A stretch of DNA of 59,412 nucleotides from Rhodoferax sp. (GTDB lineage: Bacteria > Pseudomonadota > Gammaproteobacteria > Burkholderiales > Burkholderiaceae_C): the NCBI GenBank assembly GCA_020048895.1, contig JAIFLV010000017.1, forward strand, positions 1-59,412, given 5' to 3'. Under the pieces are notes generated by a model, which was not told where the DNA came from, did no database searches, and saw only the letters and a program-made list of their open reading frames with translations. Both the position numbers and the translations under genes were made by a program. Positions 8,813 through 16,950 of this stretch are shown piece after piece; the first letter of the stretch is position 1; each line of letters begins with the position of its first letter.

Positions 8813-11093
8813 TCTAGTCCTCTACCAACCGCACGGGACAGGGGAACTTGTTCTTGGCGATACGGGGGCAACGACCAACACAGTTGACATAGCCGTAACG
8901 CTTGGTGGCGTAACCGTCACTGCGCTGTGCCGTGAAGGCTTGCGTGCTAACGTCACTGCCTCGCTGGCCGGTGTCACTGCGCTCGCGTGGTGCATACCAC
9001 CTCCGCAGGTTGCGGTAAACGCCACACTAGCTGGTGTGAGCGTTGAACTGTGGGCGAATTACCAGACGGCGAGCAGCAACCCCAACGACCTCATATTCCA
9101 AGATGCGCCCGTCGCGGGTGAACTGATCTTCTCGCTGGGTGACGGTGGAACGATCACACCTTGTCGGGCAACGATTGCCACAACGCTGGGTGGTGTCACT
9201 GTCCACGCGATAGTCACTGGCGGCATCGAGGTCAACGTAGCGGCCACCGTGGGTGGTGTCACTGTCAATGCGATGGTGGCGAAGGTACTCAAAGCCAACG
9301 TCACCACGACCCTCGCTGGTGTGGATGTCGCGCTGCGCGTCCTGCCGGTGCGCAAGATCGATGTCGCCGCCACCCTAGCTGGGGTGGATGTCGCACTAAT
9401 TGTGGTGCCCCCAACTGAGATCGGTGTGACGGTCATGCTGGGTGGTGTGAGCGCGATGGTTCAGCAGTTCTATGACAACCGTGTCACCAACTGGCTGGAC
9501 ACGCGCTTCGAGGGTGAGTTCCAGCCTGCTGTGCAGCAAGAGAAGATCGATAACTCTGACCACCAGACAGGTGTAGTCTCACGGGCGCAGCACGCAGCAC
9601 CGTGGGATTGGGCAACCGAGAAAGTGCAGACCCTCACTGCATCGTCTGAGTTGGGCATACCCCTGTACTTTCAGGACGATACGAACTGGGAACTCGGCAA
9701 GCTGTACACCGCTCAATCGTCGGGCACGATGCAGCTTGCGATCCCCAACGAACTGCCCAAGGTGGTTGGCTGGGAACTGACTGAGCAGACTCGCGTGATT
9801 GCGCAGTCGGCCATGCAGGCAGGTATCTATAAATCGTACCCGACCAACGCGCTACCGTGGGGCTGCACTTCGACGCTGAGCAAGTGGTTGCTGACGCTGG
9901 CGAAGGCTGGCATCACGCACACCACTGCGCTGGACTTCCTGTGGCAGACAGCAGTCAATCCGCAGCCGGGTGAGCATCTGTTGCCCATCACACTTCCGTT
10001 GTGGTTCGGTACTGATCTTGTGTTCGCGCAGCCACCGGGCGACGGCGAACTTGTTTTCGGCGAAGCGGACTACGTTACACCGGGTGTAGTGGTCGAAACG
10101 CAAAGGGTTTATATGGTCACCAATTCAGCGGGACTCTACCGCAACGGGGTCTTGATCCCGACCTTCAACATGTCGCTGTCGCTCGATGTCGCAAGCTGGA
10201 CATGGGGCTTCAGCGCATCGGCACCGGCCACCACGCTGGACAGCTTCGAGCCTGCATCAAACGGTGCGCCGGTCGAGGTTACTGCCGTCATCAATGGCGT
10301 GTCCTACGTTGTCCTGATCGAGGGCATCTCCAGATCGAGATCGTTCGGCAAAGACGGCTTGAGCATCCAAGGCAGGGGCAAGACTGCGCTGCTCGATACA
10401 CCGTACTCGCCAGTGCTCAACTTCAGCAACCTCTCTGACCGCACTGCCAGCCAGTTGATGGCCGATGTGCTGACCGTGAACAACGTGCCGATGGGCTGGG
10501 ATGTCGACTTTGGTCTGGACGATTGGCTGGTGCCCGGGTCGACCTTCAGCCACCAAGGCAGCTACATCGCTGCACTCAACGCCATCGCGAAGGCCGCTGG
10601 GGGCTACGTGCAGCCTCACCCGTCGCTCAACGCGATCAAGGTGCTACCACTCTACCCATTCATGCCTCGCGATTGGTTGTGGGCCGACTACACCCTTCCT
10701 GCATCGCTCACGGTGACCGAGGGCATAAGCTGGACCGAGAAGGCTCGCTACAACCGGGTCTATGTATCTGGTGTGCAGCGCGGCGTGCTTGGTCGGGTGA
10801 CTGAGGTGGGCACTGCCGGTGATCTTCTGGCACCGATGGTCAGCGATCCACTGATTACCACAGCAGGGGCTGCAAGGCAGCGCGGCATCAGCGTGCTGGG
10901 TGACACAGGGCGCATCGCTACGGTGTCCTTGAAGGTGCCAGTGATGGCTTCCACGGGCATCATTCCCCCGGGCAAGTTTGTGAAGTACACCGACCAAGGC
11001 GTGGACAGGCTGGGCATCGTGCGCAGCGTCAGCGTGGATGTCGGCCTGCCCGAAATCTGGCAAACACTATCGGTAGAAACCCATGTCAATTAA
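8796..11093 (+). CDS. Phage tail-hub/baseplate-like protein with N-terminal short repeats
   Basis: GTG start (SSPNDLVLYQ). The N-terminal quarter (about residues 27-225) holds about eight copies of a 20-22 residue repeat of the form xVxATLGGVTVxAxV. Three copies of a second motif, roughly (N/T)DLxFxxPxGxGELVFG, lie near residues 5, 97 and 405. The C-terminal half (from about residue 430) has the pattern of tail-hub or late-control proteins: TWGFSASAP, a VEVTAVINGVSYVVLIEGI strand pair, the segment SIQGRGKTALLDTPYS, then YIAALNAIAKAAGGYVQPHP and a C-terminal TEKARYNRVYVSGVQRG block. The neighbours (adhesin upstream, small OB-fold-like protein downstream, 11-bp overlap) agree with a tail-tip hub. 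The family assignment is by pattern and not certain. Confidence 0.6.
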   Translation: MSSPNDLVLYQPHGTGELVLGDTGATTNTVDIAVTLGGVTVTALCREGLRANVTASLAGVTALAWCIPPPQVAVNATLAGVSVELWANYQTASSNPNDLIFQDAPVAGELIFSLGDGGTITPCRATIATTLGGVTVHAIVTGGIEVNVAATVGGVTVNAMVAKVLKANVTTTLAGVDVALRVLPVRKIDVAATLAGVDVALIVVPPTEIGVTVMLGGVSAMVQQFYDNRVTNWLDTRFEGEFQPAVQQEKIDNSDHQTGVVSRAQHAAPWDWATEKVQTLTASSELGIPLYFQDDTNWELGKLYTAQSSGTMQLAIPNELPKVVGWELTEQTRVIAQSAMQAGIYKSYPTNALPWGCTSTLSKWLLTLAKAGITHTTALDFLWQTAVNPQPGEHLLPITLPLWFGTDLVFAQPPGDGELVFGEADYVTPGVVVETQRVYMVTNSAGLYRNGVLIPTFNMSLSLDVASWTWGFSASAPATTLDSFEPASNGAPVEVTAVINGVSYVVLIEGISRSRSFGKDGLSIQGRGKTALLDTPYSPVLNFSNLSDRTASQLMADVLTVNNVPMGWDVDFGLDDWLVPGSTFSHQGSYIAALNAIAKAAGGYVQPHPSLNAIKVLPLYPFMPRDWLWADYTLPASLTVTEGISWTEKARYNRVYVSGVQRGVLGRVTEVGTAGDLLAPMVSDPLITTAGAARQRGISVLGDTGRIATVSLKVPVMASTGIIPPGKFVKYTDQGVDRLGIVRSVSVDVGLPEIWQTLSVETHVN

Positions 11094-11307
11094 CCCCTTC
11101 AAACTCCTCCGCGATCTGATCCCCAACCCCCCGCTGCAGGTCGGCACTGTGACCGAGTCATACAACGGGGTCTGCACTGTGGAGATGCCGGGTGGGGTGC
11201 TCACGCAAGCCCGGGGCGATAGCACTGTTGGTCAGCGGGTGTTCTTCAGGGATGACCTGATCGAGAGCACCGCGCCAAACCTACCCATAGAACTAATTGA
11301 GGTATGA
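11083..11307 (+). CDS. Small OB-fold-like phage tail protein (74 aa)
   Basis: It overlaps the hub gene by 11 bp. The core QVGTVTESYNGVCTVEMPGG and the later VGQRVFFRDD resemble the small five-stranded OB-like domain found in baseplate spike or hub-associated proteins, where a spike gene commonly follows the hub gene. It is the last recognisable phage gene: its stop is only 14 bp before the tRNA-Cys gene, so this side of the prophage ends here. No lysis, integrase or repressor genes are visible in the window. Confidence 0.5.
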   Translation: MSINPFKLLRDLIPNPPLQVGTVTESYNGVCTVEMPGGVLTQARGDSTVGQRVFFRDDLIESTAPNLPIELIEV

Positions 11308-11321
11308 TTGCGCGGTTAATT

Positions 11322-11411
11322 GGCGCGGTTTAATGCTAAGTCGTTGTCAGCATTGAGAGCGGACGGATTGCAAATCCGGTTAGTCCGGTTCGACTCCGGA
11401 CCGCGCCTCCA
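11322..11411 (+). tRNA. tRNA-Cys (GCA), abnormal: about 16 extra bases in the D region
   Basis: The acceptor stem GGCGCGG/CCGCGCC, the T-arm (TCCGG-TTCGACT-CCGGA), the discriminator and CCA, and a Cys anticodon loop TTGCAAA are all present. The gene spans 90 nt instead of about 74. The D-arm is replaced by AATGCT-11 nt-AGCATT, a 6-bp stem whose loop lacks the usual GG pair, followed by a long linker, and only four anticodon-stem pairs are clean. Just upstream the acceptor start is nearly repeated (GCGCGGTTAATTG then GCGCGGTTTAATG, from 11310). It may be a decayed, phage-altered or unusual functional tRNA. The order Cys then Leu(UAA) matches the cysT-leuZ order of many proteobacteria. Confidence 0.6.
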
Positions 11412-11479
11412 AAATTCCTCAATAAAAACGCGCCTGACCCATTCAGATGCTGCGTTTTATTCGAGAATAGGGTCTACGT

Positions 11480-11607
11480 GCCCGAGTGGTGAAATAGGTA
11501 GACACATCGGACTTAAAATCCGCCGCTTCGTGAATAACGGGCGTACCGGTTCGATTCCGGTCTCGGGAATAACGGGCGTACCGGTTCGATTCCGGTCTCG
11601 GGCACCA
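11480..11607 (+). tRNA. tRNA-Leu (UAA) with tandemly duplicated 3' third
   Basis: The 5' acceptor strand GCCCGAG, a Leu-type D-arm and the anticodon loop CTTAAAA (anticodon TAA) are followed by a variable arm and a T-arm that occur twice in a row. The first copy ends with CTCGGG at 11567 but lacks the C that would pair with G1 and has no CCA. The second copy ends with CTCGGGC-A-CCA at 11607. The primary transcript would therefore carry two T-arms. A standard tRNA could form with either copy, but processing is uncertain. Confidence 0.7.
11533..11602 (+). repeat. Perfect 35-bp tandem duplication inside tRNA-Leu
   Basis: Units 11533-11567 and 11568-11602 are identical. Each begins AATAACGGGC and ends CCGGTCTCGGG. 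The unit spans the end of the variable arm, the T-arm and the 3' acceptor strand, the part of a tRNA gene usually used as an integrase attachment core. Confidence 0.9.
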
Positions 11608-11621
11608 CTACACTTCACACT

Positions 11622-12251
11622 ATGCCGCGCAAAAACACTCCCTTCGAAATCCACGTTCACGGACAGGTGCCCTTGAAAGCGCAGGTCAAATTCGAGCATT
11701 TACAGGATGCGCTAAAGCCTATGTGGAAGTATGCTGGGGCCAGGTCTCTGGCGGATGGTGCGAGGAGTTCTTACGAGGATGAGCCAGGCATCAAATTCGA
11801 TGCCCACGAACGCACTCTGCAGATGTGCTGGACTGTTGCGGGAGACTTTGATTTTCGTCAGATTCTTGACGAGGTATGCATGAACCTCAACGAACTGGCT
11901 GATGCTGGTGCGGCCATCGAGGTGACCTTTTATGATGCAGACTATGACGACGAGGACCATGAGAATGGTGAAGAGTCGCGCGATGACTTTGTGATGTTGT
12001 TTGTGGGTCCGGACCCTGCAGCCATCATGCAGGTGCAGCGTGACCTCCTTGTGCAGGACATAGTGAGCATGATGGAGCGCCATTTTGATGGCGCAGAGTT
12101 GGGTGGTGTAGTGGCGGAAGTGGACAAGTTGTTTGCCCAGCGGTTCGATTCCCTGGTAAGTTCTTTGGCGCTCGGGAAACCTCCCACTGGTTCGGGCGGT
12201 ACAGCTTTGGGTGGGCATGGCAATGGCAGAAAGCCTAGGCACCTGCATTGA
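11622..12251 (+). CDS. Conserved hypothetical protein (209 aa), acidic
   Basis: ATG start 15 bp after the tRNA-Leu CCA end. The protein is soluble, with a basic N-terminus (MPRKNTPFEIHVHGQVPLKA), an alpha/beta core, a very acidic stretch at about residues 105-120 (DADYDDEDHENGEESRDD) and a Gly-rich, basic tail. No catalytic motif or membrane segment is seen. It looks like a chromosomal gene of the host rather than a phage gene. I cannot name the function. Confidence 0.6.
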   Translation: MPRKNTPFEIHVHGQVPLKAQVKFEHLQDALKPMWKYAGARSLADGARSSYEDEPGIKFDAHERTLQMCWTVAGDFDFRQILDEVCMNLNELADAGAAIEVTFYDADYDDEDHENGEESRDDFVMLFVGPDPAAIMQVQRDLLVQDIVSMMERHFDGAELGGVVAEVDKLFAQRFDSLVSSLALGKPPTGSGGTALGGHGNGRKPRHLH

Positions 12252-12292
12252 GTTTAAAGAAGCATTAACGGGACATCTGCGAACTCAACTCT

Positions 12293-13525
12293 ATGCTGAA
12301 AAAAATTAGTGTCGATCAACTTGTCGTCGGAATGCATCTGAAGGAGTTTTGTGGTTCCTGGATGGAGCACCCCTTTTGGCGAACCGGGTTTGTTCTCACC
12401 GACCCAAAGGACATTACGAGTATTTTGGCAAGCAGCATCAAGGAGGTCTGGATTGATGCGAGCAAAGGCCTCGACGTGGCGGTGGGCCAAGTCGCCGTGT
12501 CGGAGGCAGAGTCGGATGCGCAAGTAGAGGCAGATCTACTTGCGGCGGTGAGCGAGCGGCGTGAAACCGCACCGGTATCGACGGATGTTGAGATCCAGCG
12601 GGCAGCGCAGATTTGTTTGCAGTCCAAGCAGGCCGTGATATCCATGTTTCAGGAAGCGCGAATGGGCAAGGCTGTGGACACGGGTGGAGCGCAGCGACTG
12701 GTCGAGGAAATCAGCGACTCAGTGGCCCGCAATCCCGGGGCGCTGATCAGTTTGGCGCGGCTCAAGACTGCGGATGATTACACCTACATGCATTCGGTGG
12801 CCGTGTGTGCCATGATGGTCGCTTTGTCCAATCAATTGGGCCTTGATGAGGAGCAAACGCGATTGGCGGGTCTGTCCGGTTTGATGCACGATCTTGGCAA
12901 AGCCATGATGCCCATGGAAGTCTTGAACAAGCCTGGGAAATTAACCGACGCCGAGTTTGCCATCATCAAATCCCACCCGGAAGAAGGGCACCGATTGCTG
13001 TTGACAGGGCGCGATGTGGCGCCAATGGTGCTGGATGTGTGTCTGCACCACCACGAGAAGACGGATGGCTCCGGGTATCCGAAAGGTCTCAAAAGTGACG
13101 AGATCAGTCTGTTTGCAAAGATGGGGGCTGTGTGCGATGTTTACGATGCCATCACCTCCAACCGGCCTTACAAAGCAGGTTGGGATCCGGCCGAGTCGTT
13201 GCGCAAAATGGCCGAGTGGTCCAACGGGCATTTTGACGTCAAGGTCTTTCAGGCCTTTGTCAAGAGCTTGGGAATCTATCCCATTGGCTCACTGGTGCGG
13301 CTTACCTCCGGGCGACTTGGTGTTGTGATGGAGCAGACCGGGAAATCTCTGACCACACCCAAGGTCAAAGTTTTTTTCTCCACCAAGTCGAACATGCGTA
13401 TCCTGCCAGAAATGGTAGACCTTTCGGCTTCAGGTTCACATGAAAAAATCGTCGCCAGGGAGGACCCAGCAAAGTGGCGGTTCTCCGACCTCAACGAGCT
13501 GTGGTCCGGTCAAGCAGGAATTTAG
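12293..13525 (+). CDS. HD-GYP domain cyclic-di-GMP phosphodiesterase
   Basis: 410 residues. The N-terminal 110 residues match the DUF3391-type domain often found in front of HD-GYP (KISVDQLVVGMHL, FVLTD). The HD-GYP domain follows at about 150-340 with the metal-binding pair H199-D200 (MHDLGKAMMP), a second His cluster and the signature HHEKTDGSGYP around residue 252, then CDVYDAITSNRPYK. All signature residues needed for hydrolysis of c-di-GMP to GMP are present. It is soluble, likely cytoplasmic, and monocistronic, with a hairpin repeat just downstream. Role inferred: lowering c-di-GMP, affecting motility or biofilm, opposite to the diguanylate cyclase encoded at 51509-53668. Confidence 0.88.
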   Translation: MLKKISVDQLVVGMHLKEFCGSWMEHPFWRTGFVLTDPKDITSILASSIKEVWIDASKGLDVAVGQVAVSEAESDAQVEADLLAAVSERRETAPVSTDVEIQRAAQICLQSKQAVISMFQEARMGKAVDTGGAQRLVEEISDSVARNPGALISLARLKTADDYTYMHSVAVCAMMVALSNQLGLDEEQTRLAGLSGLMHDLGKAMMPMEVLNKPGKLTDAEFAIIKSHPEEGHRLLLTGRDVAPMVLDVCLHHHEKTDGSGYPKGLKSDEISLFAKMGAVCDVYDAITSNRPYKAGWDPAESLRKMAEWSNGHFDVKVFQAFVKSLGIYPIGSLVRLTSGRLGVVMEQTGKSLTTPKVKVFFSTKSNMRILPEMVDLSASGSHEKIVAREDPAKWRFSDLNELWSGQAGI

Positions 13526-13560
13526 AGAAAATGACTGAGATGCCCGTCCAGACTGCGTAA

Positions 13561-13605
13561 AATGCTATCAAAATAGGAGCAAAGCGGCATTGCCCCGCTC
13601 GCTCC
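13561..13605. repeat. Extragenic palindromic repeat, Comamonadaceae type
   Basis: Starts with AATGCTATCAAAATAGGAGC and contains nested inverted arms GGAGC/GCTCC and GCGG/CCGC. The TGCTATCAAAATAGGAGC-type core is, as I recall, a common extragenic motif in this family. It lies between two convergent genes and may also act as a transcription stop. Confidence 0.45.
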
Positions 13606-13625
13606 GTCTGATGGCAGTTTGTGAG

Positions 13626-14876
13626 CTAGTTTGTTTTCGGTTTCGGGTTGTACTTACCCAATTCCAATTTGGCGATGGCATTGCGGTGGACTTCATCTGG
13701 ACCATCGGCGAAACGTAGCGTGCGGGCATTCGTGTATGCATAGGCCAATGGAAAATCGTCGCACATGCCGCCACCACCGTGTGCTTGAATGGCCCAATCA
13801 ATCACATCGCAAGCCATCGTTGGAGCCACGACCTTGATCATCGCGATTTCATTCTTCGCAAACTTGTTGCCAGCCACATCCATCATCCAGGCTGCCTTGA
13901 GTGTCAGCAATCGCGCCATATCGATCTTGCAGCGTGATTCGGCGATGCGTTCCTGTGTCACTGTCTGCGCTGCAATGGGTTTGCCAAACGCCACACGTGC
14001 TGATGCACGCCTGCACATCAACTCGAGCGCACGTTCAGCCAAACCTATCAAGCGCATGCAGTGGTGGATACGGCCAGGACCAAGGCGCCCCTGCGCAATT
14101 TCAAATCCACGCCCCTCTCCCAGCAAAATGTTGGAAACGGGGACGGTGGCGTTTTCAAAGAGGACTTCCATGTGGCCATGTGGCGCATCGTCATAGCCAA
14201 AAACATTCAGCGGGCGAACAACTTTCAGGCCGGGGGTGTCCGCGGGAACCAGTACCATGCTTTGCTGGGAATGGCGAGCGGCCTCAGGGTCGGTCTTGCC
14301 CATGGTCACATAAATTGCGCATCGCGGATCACCTGCGCCCGATGTCCACCACTTGCGCCCGTTGATGACATAGTTGTCGCCGTGCCGCTCGATTCGGGTT
14401 TCGATGTTGGTGGCATCACTGGAGGCCACCTGCGGCTCGGTCATTGCAAACGCCGAGCGAATCTTGCCCTCGAGCAGGGGTTTGAGCCAACGGGATTTGT
14501 TTTCTTCTGATCCATAACGCGCAATCGTCTCCATGTTGCCGGTATCGGGAGCAGAGCAGTTGAACACCTCGCTGGACCACATGACGCGCCCCATGATTTC
14601 CGCCAATGGGGCGTACTCCTGGTTGGTGAGGCCAGCACCTTCGTATCCAGAGGCTTGTGCACTATCTACGGGCAGGAACAGGTTCCAAAGCCCAGCAGCC
14701 TGCGCTTTGGGTTTGAGATTCTCGATGGTCTGCAACGGCGTCCAGCGCTTGCCAGCCGCTGTGTTGGCCGCAATTTCTGCATGGTACGCACCCTCCGCAG
14801 GGTAAATATGATCGTCCATAAACTTCTGCAGGCGAGCTTGAAGTTCTTTGGTTTTGGGTGAATAGTCAAAGTCCAT
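13626..14876 (-). CDS. Acyl-CoA dehydrogenase family protein
   Basis: 416 residues, full length for the ACAD family. FAD-dependent alpha,beta-dehydrogenation of an acyl-CoA is the family reaction. The central flavin-binding block is recognisable ([20 protein letters not shown], then [16 protein letters not shown]), as is the C-terminal helical domain ([20 protein letters not shown]) and the [13 protein letters not shown] segment. The C-terminal [17 protein letters not shown] is typical of the ACAD10/11-like subgroup. The gene follows the phosphotransferase gene by 46 bp on the same strand. In ACAD10/11 proteins of animals these two domains are fused, so the two genes probably act together in a fatty-acid side pathway. 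Confidence 0.9.
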   Translation of the reverse strand: MDFDYSPKTKELQARLQKFMDDHIYPAEGAYHAEIAANTAAGKRWTPLQTIENLKPKAQAAGLWNLFLPVDSAQASGYEGAGLTNQEYAPLAEIMGRVMWSSEVFNCSAPDTGNMETIARYGSEENKSRWLKPLLEGKIRSAFAMTEPQVASSDATNIETRIERHGDNYVINGRKWWTSGAGDPRCAIYVTMGKTDPEAARHSQQSMVLVPADTPGLKVVRPLNVFGYDDAPHGHMEVLFENATVPVSNILLGEGRGFEIAQGRLGPGRIHHCMRLIGLAERALELMCRRASARVAFGKPIAAQTVTQERIAESRCKIDMARLLTLKAAWMMDVAGNKFAKNEIAMIKVVAPTMACDVIDWAIQAHGGGGMCDDFPLAYAYTNARTLRFADGPDEVHRNAIAKLELGKYNPKPKTN

Positions 14877-14922
14877 GGTGTCTCCGGTAAATCCATGCGG
14901 TTAAACGAAAGAAGAGGGTGCG

Positions 14923-16008
14923 TCAACCCTGCTGGGCAAATTTCCAGGCCATCTGCGCCAGCGGACGCGCTCCAGCGGCTGAACTTACAGCTTGAGCGCT
15001 GGAGGCCGTGCCAGCCTCGACGCGCTTTGCGATGCCCTGCAAGATGGCTGCGATACGAAACATGTTGTAGGCCATGTAGAAATTCCAATCTTGCTTGAGC
15101 TGCTCGGGTGTAGCGATACCAGTTCGCTCGCAGTATCTGCGGATGTAGTCTGCTTCTTCTGGGATGCCGAGCTCGGCGAAATTAAGCCCGCCGATACCGC
15201 GAAACGCCCCTGGTGGAATGTGCCAGGCCATGCAGTGGTAGCTGAAATCTGCGAGTGGGTGCCCCAGGGTCGACAACTCCCAGTCCAGCACGGCGAGCAC
15301 CCTCGGTTTCTCTGTTTCAAACATCAGATTGTCAAGACGAAAGTCACCATGAACGATGCTGACCATCGACTCGTCGCGCGCCATGGCTGGAATGTGGTTC
15401 GGAAGCCAGTCCATCAGCATGTCCATTTCTGCAATGGGCCGGGTAATGGAAGCGGTGTATTGCTTGCTCCAACGTCCGATCTGGCGCTCAAAGTAGTTTC
15501 CTGGCTTACCGTAATCCTTAAGGCCGCGCTGTGTGAAGTTGACCTTATGCAATGCAGAGATCACACGATTCATTTCGTCATAAATGTCGGCTCGCTGCGG
15601 TGCAGTCATTCCAGGCAAAGACTGGTCCCACAGCACCCGGCCTTGCATGTATTCCATGACATAAAACGCCCGACCAATGATGGATTCGTCTTCGCAAAGA
15701 CAGTACATGTGTGGCACCGGAACATCGGAGTCCTGCAGACCGCGCATCACCGCAAATTCACGTTCGACGGCATGCGCGGAAGGCAGTAGCTTTGCTACGG
15801 GCCCAGGTTTCGCCCGCATGACATAGCTCCTGCCGGGTGTGACGAGTTTGTAGGTGGGATTGGACTGCCCGCCCTTGAACATCTCGGCAGTCAGCGGACC
15901 TTTGAACCCCTCCAGGTGCGTGTTCAGCCAGTCGCCCAATACGTGCAGGTCAATGGAATGCTGGCTCGATACGGGCCTGGTTCCGACAAAGTGGTCAAAT
16001 TCGCTCAT
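14923..16008 (-). CDS. Aminoglycoside-phosphotransferase-like kinase paired with an acyl-CoA dehydrogenase
   Basis: 361 residues with the APH/ChoK kinase fold. The catalytic loop is VHGDFRLDNLMF and the metal-binding segment is LAVLDWELSTLGHPLADFSY. The N-terminus has the nucleotide-binding pattern GGQSNPTYKLVTPGRSYVMR. This subgroup is linked to acyl-CoA dehydrogenases and is thought to phosphorylate hydroxyacyl-CoAs rather than antibiotics. The gene lies directly upstream of the dehydrogenase in an operon and 30 bp downstream of the Crp/Fnr regulator gene, which may share the transcript. Confidence 0.85.
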   Translation of the reverse strand: MSEFDHFVGTRPVSSQHSIDLHVLGDWLNTHLEGFKGPLTAEMFKGGQSNPTYKLVTPGRSYVMRAKPGPVAKLLPSAHAVEREFAVMRGLQDSDVPVPHMYCLCEDESIIGRAFYVMEYMQGRVLWDQSLPGMTAPQRADIYDEMNRVISALHKVNFTQRGLKDYGKPGNYFERQIGRWSKQYTASITRPIAEMDMLMDWLPNHIPAMARDESMVSIVHGDFRLDNLMFETEKPRVLAVLDWELSTLGHPLADFSYHCMAWHIPPGAFRGIGGLNFAELGIPEEADYIRRYCERTGIATPEQLKQDWNFYMAYNMFRIAAILQGIAKRVEAGTASSAQAVSSAAGARPLAQMAWKFAQQG

Positions 16009-16038
16009 GGCAAAGTGTTGGTTGGTGCAGTGTTATGG

Positions 16039-16758
16039 TCAATCGTCGGTCTCAATGATGCGCATCAGTGCGTCGCGGTCCCGCACAACCAAGCCACCGG
16101 GCTCTATCCGAATCGCGTTGTCCCGCTCCATGGCCTTGAGTTCCTGGTTGACACGCTGGCGCGATGCACCCAACAGTTGTGCCAGTTCCTCCTGAGCGAG
16201 GTGCAATCCGATTCGCACCTCGCTGGCTTCGCTCAATGAAGGTACGCCATAACTTCTGACGAGGTGCAAGAGTTGCTTGGCTAAACGCGCCCGCAGGGGC
16301 AGCGTGTTGAGGTCTTCCACCAATCCATACAGTTGCCGAATTCGACGGGCATGCAGACGCAGCAACGCCTCGTAGAGTTCGACGTGCATCGACAGTATCT
16401 TCTTGAAATCGGCCTTGGCGACACACAGAATGGTGCTGTCTCCATGGGCATAAGCATCGTGGGTCCGGCGGTCTCCGTCGAAAATGGAGACGTCCCCAAA
16501 CCAGATTCCGGGCTCCACGTAGGTCAGGGTAATCAGCTTGCCCGAGATCGATGTGGAGCTGACCCGCACCGCTCCTTTGGCGCAAGCAATCCACTCTTCT
16601 GGGGGTTCTCCCCGAGCCGCAATGAGATCCCCATCTTTGTGGCGTTTGACGTAGGCGCATCGGAGAATGTCGTGCTTAAGCGAAGGAGAAAGAGTGGAAA
16701 ACCAGCGACCTGCGTTAATTGCCGCGCGTTCGTCGATAGTAAGAATGGGTTCGTCCAT
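16039..16758 (-). CDS. Crp/Fnr family transcriptional regulator
   Basis: 239 residues. An N-terminal cyclic-nucleotide-binding-like beta barrel (about 30-140; DGDLIAARGEPPEEWIACAK and IWFGDVSIFDGDRRTHDAYA) is followed by a long dimer helix and a C-terminal winged HTH (about 165-225; LAQEELAQLLGASRQRVNQE). No N-terminal Cys cluster as in FNR is seen, so oxygen sensing by an FeS cluster is unlikely. The ligand is unknown. The gene heads the minus-strand run with the kinase-like and acyl-CoA dehydrogenase genes, so it may control them. It is divergent from the FimV-like gene, with 192 bp between. Confidence 0.85.
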   Translation of the reverse strand: MDEPILTIDERAAINAGRWFSTLSPSLKHDILRCAYVKRHKDGDLIAARGEPPEEWIACAKGAVRVSSTSISGKLITLTYVEPGIWFGDVSIFDGDRRTHDAYAHGDSTILCVAKADFKKILSMHVELYEALLRLHARRIRQLYGLVEDLNTLPLRARLAKQLLHLVRSYGVPSLSEASEVRIGLHLAQEELAQLLGASRQRVNQELKAMERDNAIRIEPGGLVVRDRDALMRIIETDD

Positions 16759-16950
16759 GGCCTGTCTTTTGGGTGACTGCTGTTGGTTCTCTGGCTACTC
16801 GATTGTCTCCCTCGGGACCGCAATCTGCAAAAACGCCTGTCACATGCGTGTCTATTACGCATCGAGTTCTACCGAATTGATTGCCAGTTCGCAAGCAAAG
16901 GAGCCAAACGGCCAACCCGCTTTCAGTGGTGTGCCAAAATGCCGACATAG

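Noticed and set aside
11322..11411. Selenocysteine or selC*-type tRNA
   Set aside because: It has a short variable loop, a 7-bp acceptor and 5-bp T-stem, and a GCA anticodon, so it is not a Sec-type tRNA.
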